Shown piece after piece: positions 10,226 through 21,600 of a stretch of DNA of 64,000 nucleotides. Source of the DNA: Channallabes apus. Its lineage: Eukaryota > Chordata > Actinopteri > Siluriformes > Clariidae. A program made the position numbers and the translations under genes. Below the pieces are notes generated by a model. That model was not told the origin of the DNA and searched no databases. It saw only the letters and a program-made list of their open reading frames with translations. Location: assembly GCA_030522415.1 (NCBI GenBank), contig CM060113.1, positions 8,051,065 to 8,115,064 of the forward strand. The letters are read 5' to 3'. Position 1 is the first letter of the stretch, and each line of letters starts with the position of its first letter.

Positions 10226-10518
10226 TGAGGGTAGCACTGGTTAGCACTGTCGCCTTGCACCTCCACGGTCTGGGTTCGATTCCCGTCTCTGTGTGCATGG
10301 AGTTTGCATGTTCTCCCCGTGCTTGGTGGGTTTCCTCCGGGTACTCCGGTTTCCTCCCACAGTCCAAAGACATGCAGGTTAGGCTAATTGTGTGTGAGTG
10401 TGTGTATCCTGTCCACGGTGTACCCCGCCTCGTGTCCTAAGCCTTCTGGTATAGGCTCCAGGTCCCCGCGACCCTGAATACAGGATAAAGCGGTATAGAA
10501 GATGAGTGCGTGAGTGTC
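10226..10518 (+). repeat. V-SINE, internally shortened
   Basis: The tRNA-like A box (CTGGTTAGCA) and B box (GGTTCGATTCC) lead into the conserved central block and the tail GGATAAAGCGGTATAGAAGAT. The segment after the central block is shortened. Confidence 0.85.
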
Positions 10519-11772
10519 TTCGTTTAATCCAGTACAGCATCACCACCTAAAGAATGTATCTATATTATATTCTTTTGATAAATTACTGTACATGATTTTG
10601 AATCTCTTTTTGAATCTCTGCATCTGTACTGTATGTTATGCAATTACTCACTATTTATTCCTTATCAGTAAAGAGCACTTAAAACATTTTGTAGTTTTAT
10701 AATATCATATTAATCATGTGTGTCTCTTTCACTGAGATCTCCTGAGAGCACTGGTTTCATTCAAACAATATCTTAAGATCATAAAATACCCAGACGCAGA
10801 CTTCCACAGAGGCATATAAGAAAAGCAGACCTCCATAATTCATCAGAATGTGAAAGAAAGTCCTTAAGGAAATACATTCTAATGAATAATGAATGAAACG
10901 TATTATTATTGACTTGGACTGAAGTTGTTTGTTTTCTTTTATGAGATGTGATGTGGAATTATAATGAGGCAGAAAGAGGAGTCAAAGCAGTTTCGCACAC
11001 CTTAGGCTTTCGAAAAACATACGGGGATGCTCAAGCAGGGAAAAAAAGAGTTTTTCATTGAACAGTGAACAGTCGAGACAGAGAGGCACGGATAACTGAA
11101 AATTGGACGTTGAGAGATTCCTCTTCCAGGAACATCTGTCTTTGGCAGGAATGACGTTGTGGTCCCTTTGACTTAATTAGACATGAAAATGAATCATGTT
11201 TAGAGACGTTGTTGCTGTAGGCTGTCAGATCTGGACTATTGCAGACGCAGGATGAAAGAATACTGATCATACAGAGTGTCATATAAGTACAGTATTTAAC
11301 ACTAGACTGCTTATAGACATTCAAGTGAGAACCTGCACATAATAACAATTAACATGGAAATATTCATAATATTCATTTGTAAGAACAAGTCTAGTCTAAG
11401 GATGCTAAGAAGTGTTTATAAGTCTTTATGTGTCTATGTTAAAGGGAAAATACAAAATGAAAAATGTATCTGTTTCACATAAATTCAATATGTAAAAAGA
11501 AAAAAAGCAAGACAAATACATTAACAAAAATAGTAAGCATACTGGTTTAGAGACATCATTAAGACAATTTAGATTTTCAATGCTCAAATATATTTAAGAA
11601 TCACATCTTCATTTGTTGTATTTCAGAGAAATCTCAGTCTACTACGTCATTCCCATGAGAGCAGTGATTTCAGGAACAGGTTTCCACTGAACTTTGTCTT
11701 CTTGCAACAATTTACGTAAAATTTACGTAAAATAAAATTCCCATATTCCCCCCTTCCACAGTCTTTTCATTC
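10519..11772. other. Spacer downstream of the smim43-like ORF
   Basis: Nothing coding is recognised. Part of it could be 3' UTR of the minus-strand smim43-like gene that ends at 11773. Confidence 0.35.
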
Positions 11773-12006
11773 TCAGAACCTGACGCTCCTGCAGTTCCCA
11801 AAGTGCGGCTCCCTGAAAGAGCGTGCGGACTGAAGGGCAACGTTTCCCACTGAGTTCCTCAGCTGCTTCAGGACCATCCACAGAAGCAGTCCCATCAGCA
11901 GAAGAAGAAGAGTAAGCAGTCCAAGATACACGCAAACATTCCATCCCCATCCCACCGCAAGTGGCATAGAGGTGGAGGTGACCAGGAATCGTCTCGGGGC
12001 AGGCAT
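11773..12006 (-). CDS. smim43: Small integral membrane protein, SMIM43-like
   Basis: A 77-codon single-exon ORF encodes one hydrophobic span (about residues 24-46, NVCVYLGLLTLLLLLMGLLL) followed by LKQLRNSVGNVALQSARSF and REPHFG. The post-membrane part resembles, as I recall it, SMIM43 (formerly TMEM155), a roughly 60-residue protein with KQL-NSV after the span and a late REP motif. SMIM43 lies near CCNA2 and BBS7 in human 4q27, which supports the call. An in-frame TAG four codons upstream fixes the first possible ATG at 12006; the ATG at 11967 would give a length nearer the mammalian one. Neither start has a strong Kozak context. An upstream 5' UTR exon is possible (acceptor-like TTTCAG near 12022). 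Confidence 0.55.
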   Translation of the reverse strand: MPAPRRFLVTSTSMPLAVGWGWNVCVYLGLLTLLLLLMGLLLWMVLKQLRNSVGNVALQSARSFREPHFGNCRSVRF

Positions 12007-12336
12007 CAGTTTCTACACGTCTGAAAGCAGCAACTGTTGTCCTTTAGAGATTCCTGTTAGATGTACACAAGTTACGCATGAAACATTCCCGGTCCTTGGA
12101 TCTGGGACATTCTCAGTCCTTAGATTTGGGACTGTGTTAGTCCATGTGGTCTGACTTTTTCCTTGGAATATTTTCCTGACTTTGTATCCTTCAGACAGAC
12201 ACGTCTGGCATCTGCTGTGCTGCTCGCAGAATGAGACTCAGGCTGCTTTTCCAAAAGCTCCCTCTGCTGTTCCCTCCCACTGTGGAAAACAGTCACTCTC
12301 TCTGGTTTCTCAGCAGATGAACCCCCACCCGCCCCA

Positions 12337-12339
<3 letters not shown>

Positions 12340-12396
<57 letters not shown>
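12340..12396. repeat. (CT)n(CA)n compound microsatellite
   Basis: About 14 CT units join about 14 CA units. Predicted Arg-Glu and Thr-His ORFs across it are artefacts. Confidence 0.95.
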
Positions 12397-12399
<3 letters not shown>

Positions 12400-12835
12400 T
12401 ATGCACAATCAATACAAGGAGATCAGGTCTTAAGGTGCATGGGGCATAAATTAATTACTGACCAGGCTTTTGCTCTGCTACGAGACTGTGGACATCAATC
12501 AGAAGGTCCATCTGTTTTCATGTGATGATTAGGACTGGCTAAATGTTTTCGGCATCATCAAGACAACATGAAGGTTTTATAGACCAGCTTTGTGCATTCT
12601 ATTTTTAATTGTATATTTTTTAACGTTGCTTTTAACAGCCTTGCATTAACAATTAATATATGTGTACATGTATGTGTATATGTATAAATGAGTTTAACAG
12701 TTGTAAAAGACATTTTAAGTTGAGTTTAACAGCCTCATTCGATGATTAGAATTTAATATCTAATATTATTAGAACTATCTAGCTGCTACTCTATATTAAG
12801 GATGTAATAATTTATAATTATGTACTCTACTGTAA
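12397..12835. other. Spacer, no gene seen
   Basis: AT-rich sequence without recognisable coding or mobile content. Confidence 0.4.
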
Positions 12836-13088
12836 TATATAATATAATATAATATAATATAATATAATATAATATAATATAATATAATATAATATAATAT
12901 AATATAATATAATATAATATAATATAGTGTGTGCCCTGCGATGGATTGGCACCCTGTCCAGGGTGTACCCCGCCTAGTGCCCGAAGTCTCCTGGGATAGG
13001 CTCCAGGTCCCCCGCGACCCTGAACACAGGATTAAGTGGTATAGAAAATGAATGAATGAATGAATGAATAATATAATATAATATAATA
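12836..13088. repeat. (TATAA)n pentanucleotide array interrupted by a SINE
   Basis: The period-5 array runs to about 12926 and resumes at 13068-13088 after a V-SINE 3' half, so the SINE landed in the array or the array grew on both sides of it. Confidence 0.85.
12927..13066 (+). repeat. V-SINE 3' half
   Basis: Begins at TGCCCTGCGATGGATTGGCA and ends in (TGAA)n. The tRNA head and central block are absent, consistent with 5' truncation on insertion. Confidence 0.85.
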
Positions 13089-13089
13089 C

Positions 13090-13810
13090 ACTGGACACAG
13101 TGGTGGCTGTCCATGTGTGAAAATGATGTCTCATGCTCCCTGAACCTGAACCTTTCATGATTTGAGCCTGCTGAATCCTCATCAGCATCATCATATTGGA
13201 AAATGCTCATGCCATCAGGGAAGAAATATATTGATTTAAGAAACTTGCTCATTCAGTATATTTAGGTCATCAGCTGACCTTATTTTTTGGGCACATACTG
13301 TAACATTGCTAGACCCGACTAACAGAAACAATCCCAGATCACAACGCTGCTGCCACAGGATTGTACAGCAAGCACTAGGCATGGTGGGTGTATCACTTCA
13401 TCTGCACATCACAAATCTGGACTCATTAGACCATCATGACCTTTTTGCTACGATCAACAGTGCATATTTTATGATCCTTAGCAAACTGAAGACTTTTTTC
13501 TGATTTGTCTCGCTGATAAGTGGTTTTCTTAACGGTACACAGCTGTTTAGTCCCAATCCCTTGAGTTCTCTTTGGATTATTCTTGTGCACATGTTACATG
13601 TTCTGCATGTACCCAAGGTTTCCTTTAGGGAGAGACAAATATCACAGGGGAGCTGCTCGACTACTTTCCAGTTCTTTTCAGCAGAAAACCAAATTCTAAC
13701 GAAGAAATTCATGAGCGATTTTTTCAATAGAGATACTTTAGTTCTTTCATCATCAAGCACAACCTGACATTGTAAAAAGCGCACAGGCAACTAGTATGTC
13801 CCAGTGAACA
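13090..13810 (-). mobile_element. Tc1-like transposon remnant, family B
   Basis: Carries the decayed minus-strand reading of a Tc1-type element (landmark CACAGCTGTTTAGTCCCAATCCCTTGAG around 13540). A sister remnant lies at 44510-45180 (CACAGCTGTTTACTCTCAATC). The reading frame is broken throughout. Confidence 0.6.
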
Positions 13811-14274
13811 AATCAATTTTTTCCACACTTCATGGATGGGTAGGAGATCAGGGTTGTTCTGGTACTGCTGAGTTTTTGCAAGGTGGGATGTCTGCTAATA
13901 TTCTGTGAGCTGAAGAAAGAAATGACAAAATCTCTTTAGTTAAACTAGTCAGAGGGTCCTCTGGTGAAGCAAAACACAGTGCATGTGATGCACATGGAGC
14001 ATGGTACTGTACACTAGACACAATGCATTAATGTCCAGTGCAGGTGGGCTGGGCGTAGATGCGGAGAAGGAGGTTCTACTGAAAAAAGGTTAAAAACATG
14101 ACAAATTAAATTATGTAAACTAGTTAATTTTTTGGGCTGTGAACGTTAGTTCAAAATTCAAAATTGTGAAGGTGAGCTACAGAAGTTCCTTTTGATGTAC
14201 AGTATGTGAACATACCTTTGTGATGCTCTTGTGTGTGATGTTCAACACATCTTCAACAGTACAGATATTTATTT
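13811..14274. other. Spacer, no gene seen
   Basis: No supported exon or named repeat. Confidence 0.35.
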
Positions 14275-14394
14275 ATCTGGAGGAAACTCACCAAGCACGG
14301 GAAGAACATCCAACACTCCCAGACAAGATTCCAGAGGTGAAAATTGAACCCTTGACCCTGAAGGTGTGAACCACTACGCCACTGTACCACGTAC
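14275..14394 (-). repeat. V-SINE 5' fragment
   Basis: Central block remnant (CTGGAGGAAACTCACCAAGC) followed by the decayed tRNA head ending near CCACTACGCCACTGTACC. Confidence 0.6.
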
Positions 14395-14400
14395 ATCAGA

Positions 14401-14602
14401 CAATGGATACTCCCCACCCTGGAGTTCGTACATTGTTTCTGTGGCTTCGTTTATGAGGTTGGGTTGCCAGCTTGAGGCCCGATTGTATCTGAGCACATGG
14501 TGGAGAAGGACCTTGCACAGTGGCAGCCAGGCAGCGTTGGGGATCAAACCGGGGACCTCGTGATCAGAAGTCCAACAACTTAACCACCGAGCAACCCCTG
14601 CC
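14401..14602 (-). repeat. Second tRNA-derived SINE family
   Basis: The minus strand reads TGCTCGGTGGTTAAGTTGTTGG as an A-box region and CCCCGGTTTGATCCCC as a B box. The body differs from V-SINE, so it is another SINE family. No intact tRNA cloverleaf is expected. Confidence 0.5.
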
Positions 14603-14639
14603 CCCACAAACTAATGTATAAATTATCCTTTTATTGTCC

Positions 14640-14913
14640 TATCATCTCATCGCCTATCCTATATCCTGGGCTGTAGGGGGCCTGGAGAGTTAGGGGACAA
14701 GGCGGGGTACACCCTAAACGCCGTGCCAATACACTGCAGGGCAGTCGCACACACTCACACACTCACGCTCATTCACACATAATGTTAGCCTAACCTGCAT
14801 GTCTTTGGACTGTTGGAGGAAACCAAACACGCACACAGACCTGAGGCAGGAATCGAACCTGGAGCCTTGATGTGTGAGGCCGCAATGCTAACCACTAAGC
14901 CACACTACCACCT
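14640..14913 (-). repeat. V-SINE, diverged
   Basis: All three parts are recognisable: tail side (CCTATCCTATATCCTGGG), central block (GCATGTCTTTGGACTG) and tRNA head (CTAACCACTAAGCCACAC). Confidence 0.75.
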
Positions 14914-15278
14914 AATTTTACTGTAATTATTAAATTGAATGCTTTACATTATCATCAGCACTTATCCTATATATATATATAAATGGTACTTATATTCCAT
15001 TATCTTTTTATATTTATATATACACATATTTTATAATATTTACTTTATTGTGTATTAATTTACACATAGCCAATGAAATATCTTTAGTAGCTAGTAAACT
15101 CATCATTCATAAACCATCTTATTTAATTTTCATGAACAGTGCATTACCAAGTATCCGTTTACCGGTCGCATTACAAATAATGTCCTCTTTTATACTATGT
15201 AGGGGTTCAAATGGCATTATTTAATACAAGATTAGACACACTTATGTAGTGTCCGTGAGCCATTTGGAACGGAGCCCT

Positions 15279-15292
15279 GTTTCCACGGCAAC
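15279..15292. promoter_or_regulatory. RFX X-box upstream of bbs7
   Basis: GTTTCCACGGCAAC is an imperfect palindrome matching the GTTNCC-AT-GGNAAC RFX site. It lies 370 bp before the bbs7 ATG. RFX factors control many ciliary genes, including BBS genes, so position and gene class agree. Confidence 0.65.
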
Positions 15293-15318
15293 CGTGGATG
15301 TGTCGAGGCAGGGAAAAT

Positions 15319-15330
15319 CCAACATGGCGG
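15319..15330 (+). promoter_or_regulatory. YY1-type motif near the presumed bbs7 start
   Basis: CCAACATGGCGG matches the YY1 motif often found just downstream of transcription starts. Its ATG opens a five-codon frame only, so it is not a coding start. Confidence 0.5.
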
Positions 15331-15661
15331 ACCAGCGTTAAATCGAGCGTTTGCTAGCGCAGAGAGACAGAGTCACCCGTCTGTTTATGAAGCTTAGACT
15401 CGGTTTAATTCATTTTTAGGGATGTAAAAGTGTATTTTGTGTATTGTGTAAGAATGTTATATGGATAAAATGAATGAATAAGAGTGACTTTGTAACTGCA
15501 AATTACACGTAGCTAAGCTAACACTGTCGTGACGCGAGGTTTATCTCTGAGATCCTGTTAATCCACACTGTATATGTTAGAGGCATAAGAAATCCTCAAA
15601 CTGTTGTGGAGTTAAAATAATAAAATCTACTGTGTGCTGTGATCTCTTCATATCTGAGAAG

Positions 15662-18600
15662 ATGGAGCTTAACTTAAAACATGTTGATTACCTACAGGTA
15701 GGAGTCTTAATAATAATAATAATTATTATTATTATTTAGCATAAGAGTTAAAAAAATTTTAAACACCATGTGTCTTTGCCAGTTGATAATTCATATTCGC
15801 ATTAGAACCTATGCACATAAGGCTATACGTATTACAGTTACAAAGCATTCAAGTCAAACCGGGACTTTTGATTGTTCAGTATAACAGAACCCAGTTATGA
15901 AATGAAAAGTTTTCATCTCATTTCAGAACAATGATCAGACTGCCTGCTTCATGTCTGAAACCCTGGCCTCCCAAGAATTCCTTTAATGCAACAAATATGT
16001 GGAAATGACTTGGAAATGAGCGAGGTCAGGCCTGTACGAGGAGGTGTTGGGGAATGATTGTGTGTACACGGTTCCCACAGACAGATGCGTCTCTTCCATA
16101 AGTTGGCGAAATGTTATCAGTCGATTTTTCAAGGATCAGGCGTTCCGCTCACTGAATGTTCATTTGAACGACTAAGATAAGAGTCTCATCACCGTACCGT
16201 ACTGGGACAATCTGATAATTTTAATTCATATGCATTTTCTGTGAGTGGAGTTTGCATTTCATACACATTTCCATAATTTTCTTATGATTCTGTCAAGCTG
16301 CTTTGCGACAATGACCATTATTAAAAGCACTATACAAATGAAATACGATTGAATTGAATTAAAGTCTTCTGTAAATGTTAATCTGTGTTATGGGTTCACT
16401 CATTAGAAATTCCCGGTTTGACCTGAACACACCTTGTATAATGCTTAATTCACTGCAGAGATGTTCTTAAGAGAAATACTTGTACAGAACAGATTAATTA
16501 GGAAAAAAGGTTGAATCAATTATACAAAATTGTTTAGTCCAAGTACCGAAGAAATTTGAGCATCTTTCTTTTTAAGTAAAAAATAGCACTGCTGTTTATT
16601 TTTGTGTTCATTTTATCTCGACAGTTCAAGAATGCAAAATTGTTGCTGTTCATCCAAAAAAAAAGTGTTGCTGATGGATGAAGCATCTTGCCTTAATTAA
16701 TTATTTTTCCGTTTCCTTTCCAAGGTTGGAGTGACTTCTCCAAAAACTATGAAACTTTTACCTGTGGTGGGCCGGAAAGCAACACAAAAGGTCATTTAAA
16801 ATCCTGAAATAAAGGTTAAAGGTCATTTAGTCTTTTCTATAACATGTCTCAAACTTATACCATGTATATGAAAGTGTCCCGGTTCTCTAAGCTGTGACAC
16901 ACAGACCTTGTTTTCATTATAGTAGAACAGGCGAGGTTTCAGTCACATGCAGCAACACACACATTCTTGATTATTATTACACTTCAGCAGATGTCGCTCC
17001 ACCAGTGTGTGATTTGATTTGATTCAACTCAAACTCCACTGTTTGAAATCCACTGTTTTTAGCGCTAACCTCATTGTTATTGTGTATCGTTTTAGGTTGC
17101 TGTCGCAGATCATGAAGGTGTGGTCAATTGTTTCGGGATGAAAAAGGGGGAGGTGGCTGTGAGTATTTAAAGTAACTGCCATACAGATAAATTCGAAATA
17201 TTAAGTAGATAGTAAGTGATTTCTTCGTACTCAAAATATGTAGAATGCATTAATTCACTTTCCTCGTAGCATTAAGGTGAACACCTGATAGTTAAGGGTC
17301 TTGTTTTAGGATGCTGCTTCATTCTCACTTCTGTTCTGTTGCCTTTTTTTTTCCTGATTAATGTATTTTTATTTTCAGCATTTAAAAAATATTGATCACT
17401 GTTATCTGTAAAAACTGAACATATTAAAAGTTGCATGATTTTAGAAATTGTTATAAAATGTTTTTTCCTTTTTTGATGTCATCCAGCCTGTGTTTAAAAG
17501 TCTCCCAGGACAGAAAATCTCCAGGCTGGAGCTGGGAGGTGCGTTAGGAACACCGCAGGAGAAGATCTTTGTGTGCTCGGGCTCTGAGGTCAGGGGTTAC
17601 ACCAAAAAGGGCAAACAGTTTCTTGCTTTTGAGGCCAATCTGACTGAGAGCATCAACGCCATGTGTGTTATTATTTAAATCCCATTACACATACAATATA
17701 TTTAATGTATTTTTGAATTGTTATATTATTTATGATTTCATGTCCGATGCAGATGATTAGATTTGAAACTTGTTGGCAGGCGTGTCTCTGGGGCCGACCT
17801 TTTTGTCTGTGCCAGCTACATTTACAACCACTACTGCGACTGCAAAGACCAGGACTACTTTCTGTCAGGGGACAAGATCAACGACATGGTCTGTTTGCCG
17901 GTTGAGACGGTGGGACGTATGGTGCCTGTTCTAGCATGCCAGGACAGAGTACTCCGCATATTACAGGTAATATCGATATTACACACGTACACTATATTGC
18001 TAAAAGTATTCGCTCACCTGCCTTCACATGCATATGGCCTTGAGTAACATCCGGACACTGGACCTCGCTTTGTGCACTGGTGTGCAGTCATGCTGGAACT
18101 GTTGTGGGGTCGTTTTTCAGGAGTTGAGCTTCCAGTGAAATGAACTCTTAATGCTTCAGCATACCAAGACATTTGTGGGAACAGTTTTGGGACGGCCCTT
18201 TCCTGTTCCAACATGACTGCGTACCAGTCAAGGTCCACGGATCGAGTTTGGCGTGGAAGAACTTGACCTTGTCCCGCCCTCAACCCGATAGAACACGTTT
18301 CATAAAGTCCCATACACACACTCTTAAACCTTGTGGAAAGCCTTCAGCGAAGAGTTGAAGCTGTTATAGCTGCAAAGGGGGCGGAGCCAACATCATATTA
18401 ATCCCCATGGATTTAGAATTGGATGTTACTATTTGAAGTCCATATGCATGTAAAGACAGGCAGGTGAATACTTTTGGTAGTGTATAATATAGTAGTATCG
18501 TATAACATAATAGAGGTCAGATAGTATTATGGTTCTGATTTTTAAAAAAATAAAATAAAAAAAAAAAAGGGAACTACATCTTTCCTACACGTTTCTATAT

Positions 18601-21600
18601 GTGAAGGTATAATTTAGCAGTTTCCTGATTATCTGGTCATCATCTTTGATTATTCTTCTGTATTTATGTTAACGCGGATCCCGTTCCCTCCATATTGTGC
18701 TTTTTTATAAGGGTTCAGAGCTGCTGTATGATTTCGAGATTTCAGGCCCACCGTCTGTCCTGGAGCTTCACAACAGAGACGGAGGTGAGAGAGTTTAATG
18801 AAAGTGATATAAAAGTAAAGGTGTAATATTTAGGAGTTCTATCTTGAGTGTTTTTAATGGTATGCAGGTAAGGATGGGGAGGAAGTGCTTTACGGAACAG
18901 CTGATGGCAAACTGGGGCTGGTGCAGTTAACCCAGTCAGCTCCTGTCCTTAAATGGGAGGTGGACAATGAGAAGAAAAAAGGAGGTGAGGAACAGTGTCT
19001 GAGATCTAGTAGTTCTAGTTCTAGTACGAACCTTTTGTGCACTTTTGTGCGTGTAGCTTTATTTATTAATTTAGGCTACATAGAGTGTGCTTTAATTTAA
19101 ATTTTTAGAAATTTTAGAAAACGTTAGAATATTTTTTTTTATTAGGAAAAGCTTTTATTTCAGTTAAAGAGAGATTATTAAGATTATATATTATGCAGTT
19201 GTTTTGTTACAAATTGTATGATTAAACACTATTTACTCACTTTGACAGCAAAATGAGATAAATCCACTTTTCTCACTTTATTTACCCGAATGAAGCAAGA
19301 AGTATTGCACACTGATGGAGAAAGTTTTATTCATGGGTTATTAGAGTCACAAAGGCTTTAAAAGCTCCACTGCTGAAATATTTTGTCCAAACTATTTTGG
19401 TCATATAAGTGTAATTTTGTCTGGTTTTGCAAAAACGATATAGTTCCATCATCTAATGTTTTGGCACAGTAGAAAAATCAGCCTGCATATTTAGTATCAA
19501 TGATATGTTGTTTGAGTTTTCATAGAAAATATAGCAAGCTCATGCTTTGATTGGGATTTTGTAGTGATTCAAACAGAAGGTAGTGACAGTAAATACATTT
19601 TGTTGCGCAACGTCATGAGAAACAAGGTCATGGGAAACATTGAAACTATAGAAAAACTTCAGGTTGTAGCACATCAGCCTCCTCCTCTGCCAGTTTTATT
19701 TTAACTTCAGTACATGAAGGAAGTGGAACGCCTGATCCTTGAAAATAATAACTTTTCACCAGCATACAGAAGAGACGCATCTGTCTGTGGGAACTGTACA
19801 CACAAGCATTCACCAACACCACTTGCACATTACAGGAACTCCGTCTGGGAGTTATTGCCACACCCCCCTTACAATCCTGACCTCTCTTTATGAGAGATCC
19901 AGACATGAAAGGAGTTCCTGGTATTCCAGTGTTTCAAACATGAAGCAGGCGGTCTGATCATGACACTGTCCAAGCACTAGTGAAAAGCTGGGATAAGTCA
20001 GAGTGTCAGAGGATTATATAGAGAAATAAAGGGAGTTTTTATTGTCAGTACTGTATTCTGCACAATCAAAGTCCCAGTTTGACTTGAACGCCACACATAC
20101 CTTCATGTGATTTCCACCCAGTGGCAAAATGAAGCACTGTTCAATGCATCAGTCTGAGTTCTTGTATGTTTTATCCTTTTCTCAAGGTGTGCTGTGCATT
20201 GATACTTTCGACATCTTGGGTGACGGAGTAAAAGACATCCTCGTTGGGAGAGACGATGGGACAGTCGAGATCTACGGACTGGACAACTCCAACGAACCCA
20301 CCTTGCGTTTTGAGAACGTATGTGGAAACCAGTCCAAATCTGAATTTACCGCAAGTTCCATTGCGTCTCCAGTGTGTGTTTATTCCGTATGTTTCTGTGT
20401 TTAAAAGGTGTTGGCTGAAAGTGTCACATCGATCCAGGGAGGGTGTGTAGGAAAGGAGTCATATGATGAGGTTGTCACGGCAACATACACAGGTGAGCTA
20501 CAACCTCTTGATCTTTGTCGTGTACTCAAATACATGGCGACTTAGACTTGAGATTTTTCTTTTTTATTGTGACCGTCTTATACAGTGTGACAACAAGTAA
20601 TAATCTTAAAACACTGCTAAAGTGCTTACTACTTCTTCCTGGCGTGGCACGTGGTAGGTTGGGTATCGGGTCTCACCACAGAGCCTCAGCAGATGGAGGC
20701 GGGCCCAGGGGACGAGGTGAAGATGAGCCGGGAGACCCAGGCCAAGGTGGCTGCTCTGAGGTAGCGCTACATTCACTGGACCTACAGCGCCATCTTCTGC
20801 ATCGACACACAGTTTATTGCAGGAACACACACAGGGAGATTCTTTCACCCTAATCTGACCCAAAACTTATGTACAGACAAAAAAAGTATTCGAGTCTCAC
20901 TTGTGCTTTTGTAGTTTGATCCTTTTGACACTTTAACAAACGATTGACTGCTACAAATGTCTGGTTGTGCAATCAGACTCAAGCGGCCGTGTCTCGTCTT
21001 TGACAGCAAAATTCATTAAGGCTTCCTCAGAAATGATCAGCCGTTTTTCATTTCTTTCATGACATAATTCATGAAACGTTTATTGTTTTGATAGAGTGGT
21101 ATAGAATAAGTCTGTGCAATACAATTATGTATTTTGACTTTAATTATGGCGGCGCGGTGGTGTAGTGGTTAGCACTGTCGCCTTGCACCTCCAGGGTCTG
21201 GGTTCGATTCCCGGCCAGGCTCGATTCCCGTCTCTGTGTGCATGGAGTGTGTGTGCATGTTCTCCCCGTGCTTGGTGGGTTTCCTCCGGGTACTCCGGTT
21301 TCCTCCCACAGTCCAAAGACATGCAGATTAGGCTTGGCGTTCCCACATTGACCATAGTGTGTGAATGAGTGTGTGTGTGTGTGCTCTGCGGTGGATTGGC
21401 ACGCTGTCCAGTGTGTACCCTGCCTTGTACCCTGCCTTGTCTCCTGGGATAGGCTCCAGGTCCCCGCGACCCTAAATACAGGATAAAGCGGTACAGAAGA
21501 TGAATGAATGAATGAATGACTTTAATTATGACTTCAACATCATAAAAATAGAGTTATTCATGGTATATATATATATATATAAAACTGACATATTTTAAAG

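Larger units (their letters stand above)
15698..16724 (+). other. bbs7 intron 1
   Basis: A 1.0-kb intron filled largely by a mariner family A copy and a LINE 3' tail. Confidence 0.85.

Noticed and set aside
10186..10440. Recurrent ORF with [19 protein letters not shown] in many places
   Set aside because: This is the translated V-SINE central block and recurs in every copy; it is not a protein family.
14401..14602. Possible tRNA genes from A/B-box matches here and at 47425, 61735 and 63284
   Set aside because: All continue into SINE bodies and recur as dispersed copies; no cloverleaf with paired acceptor stem was found.
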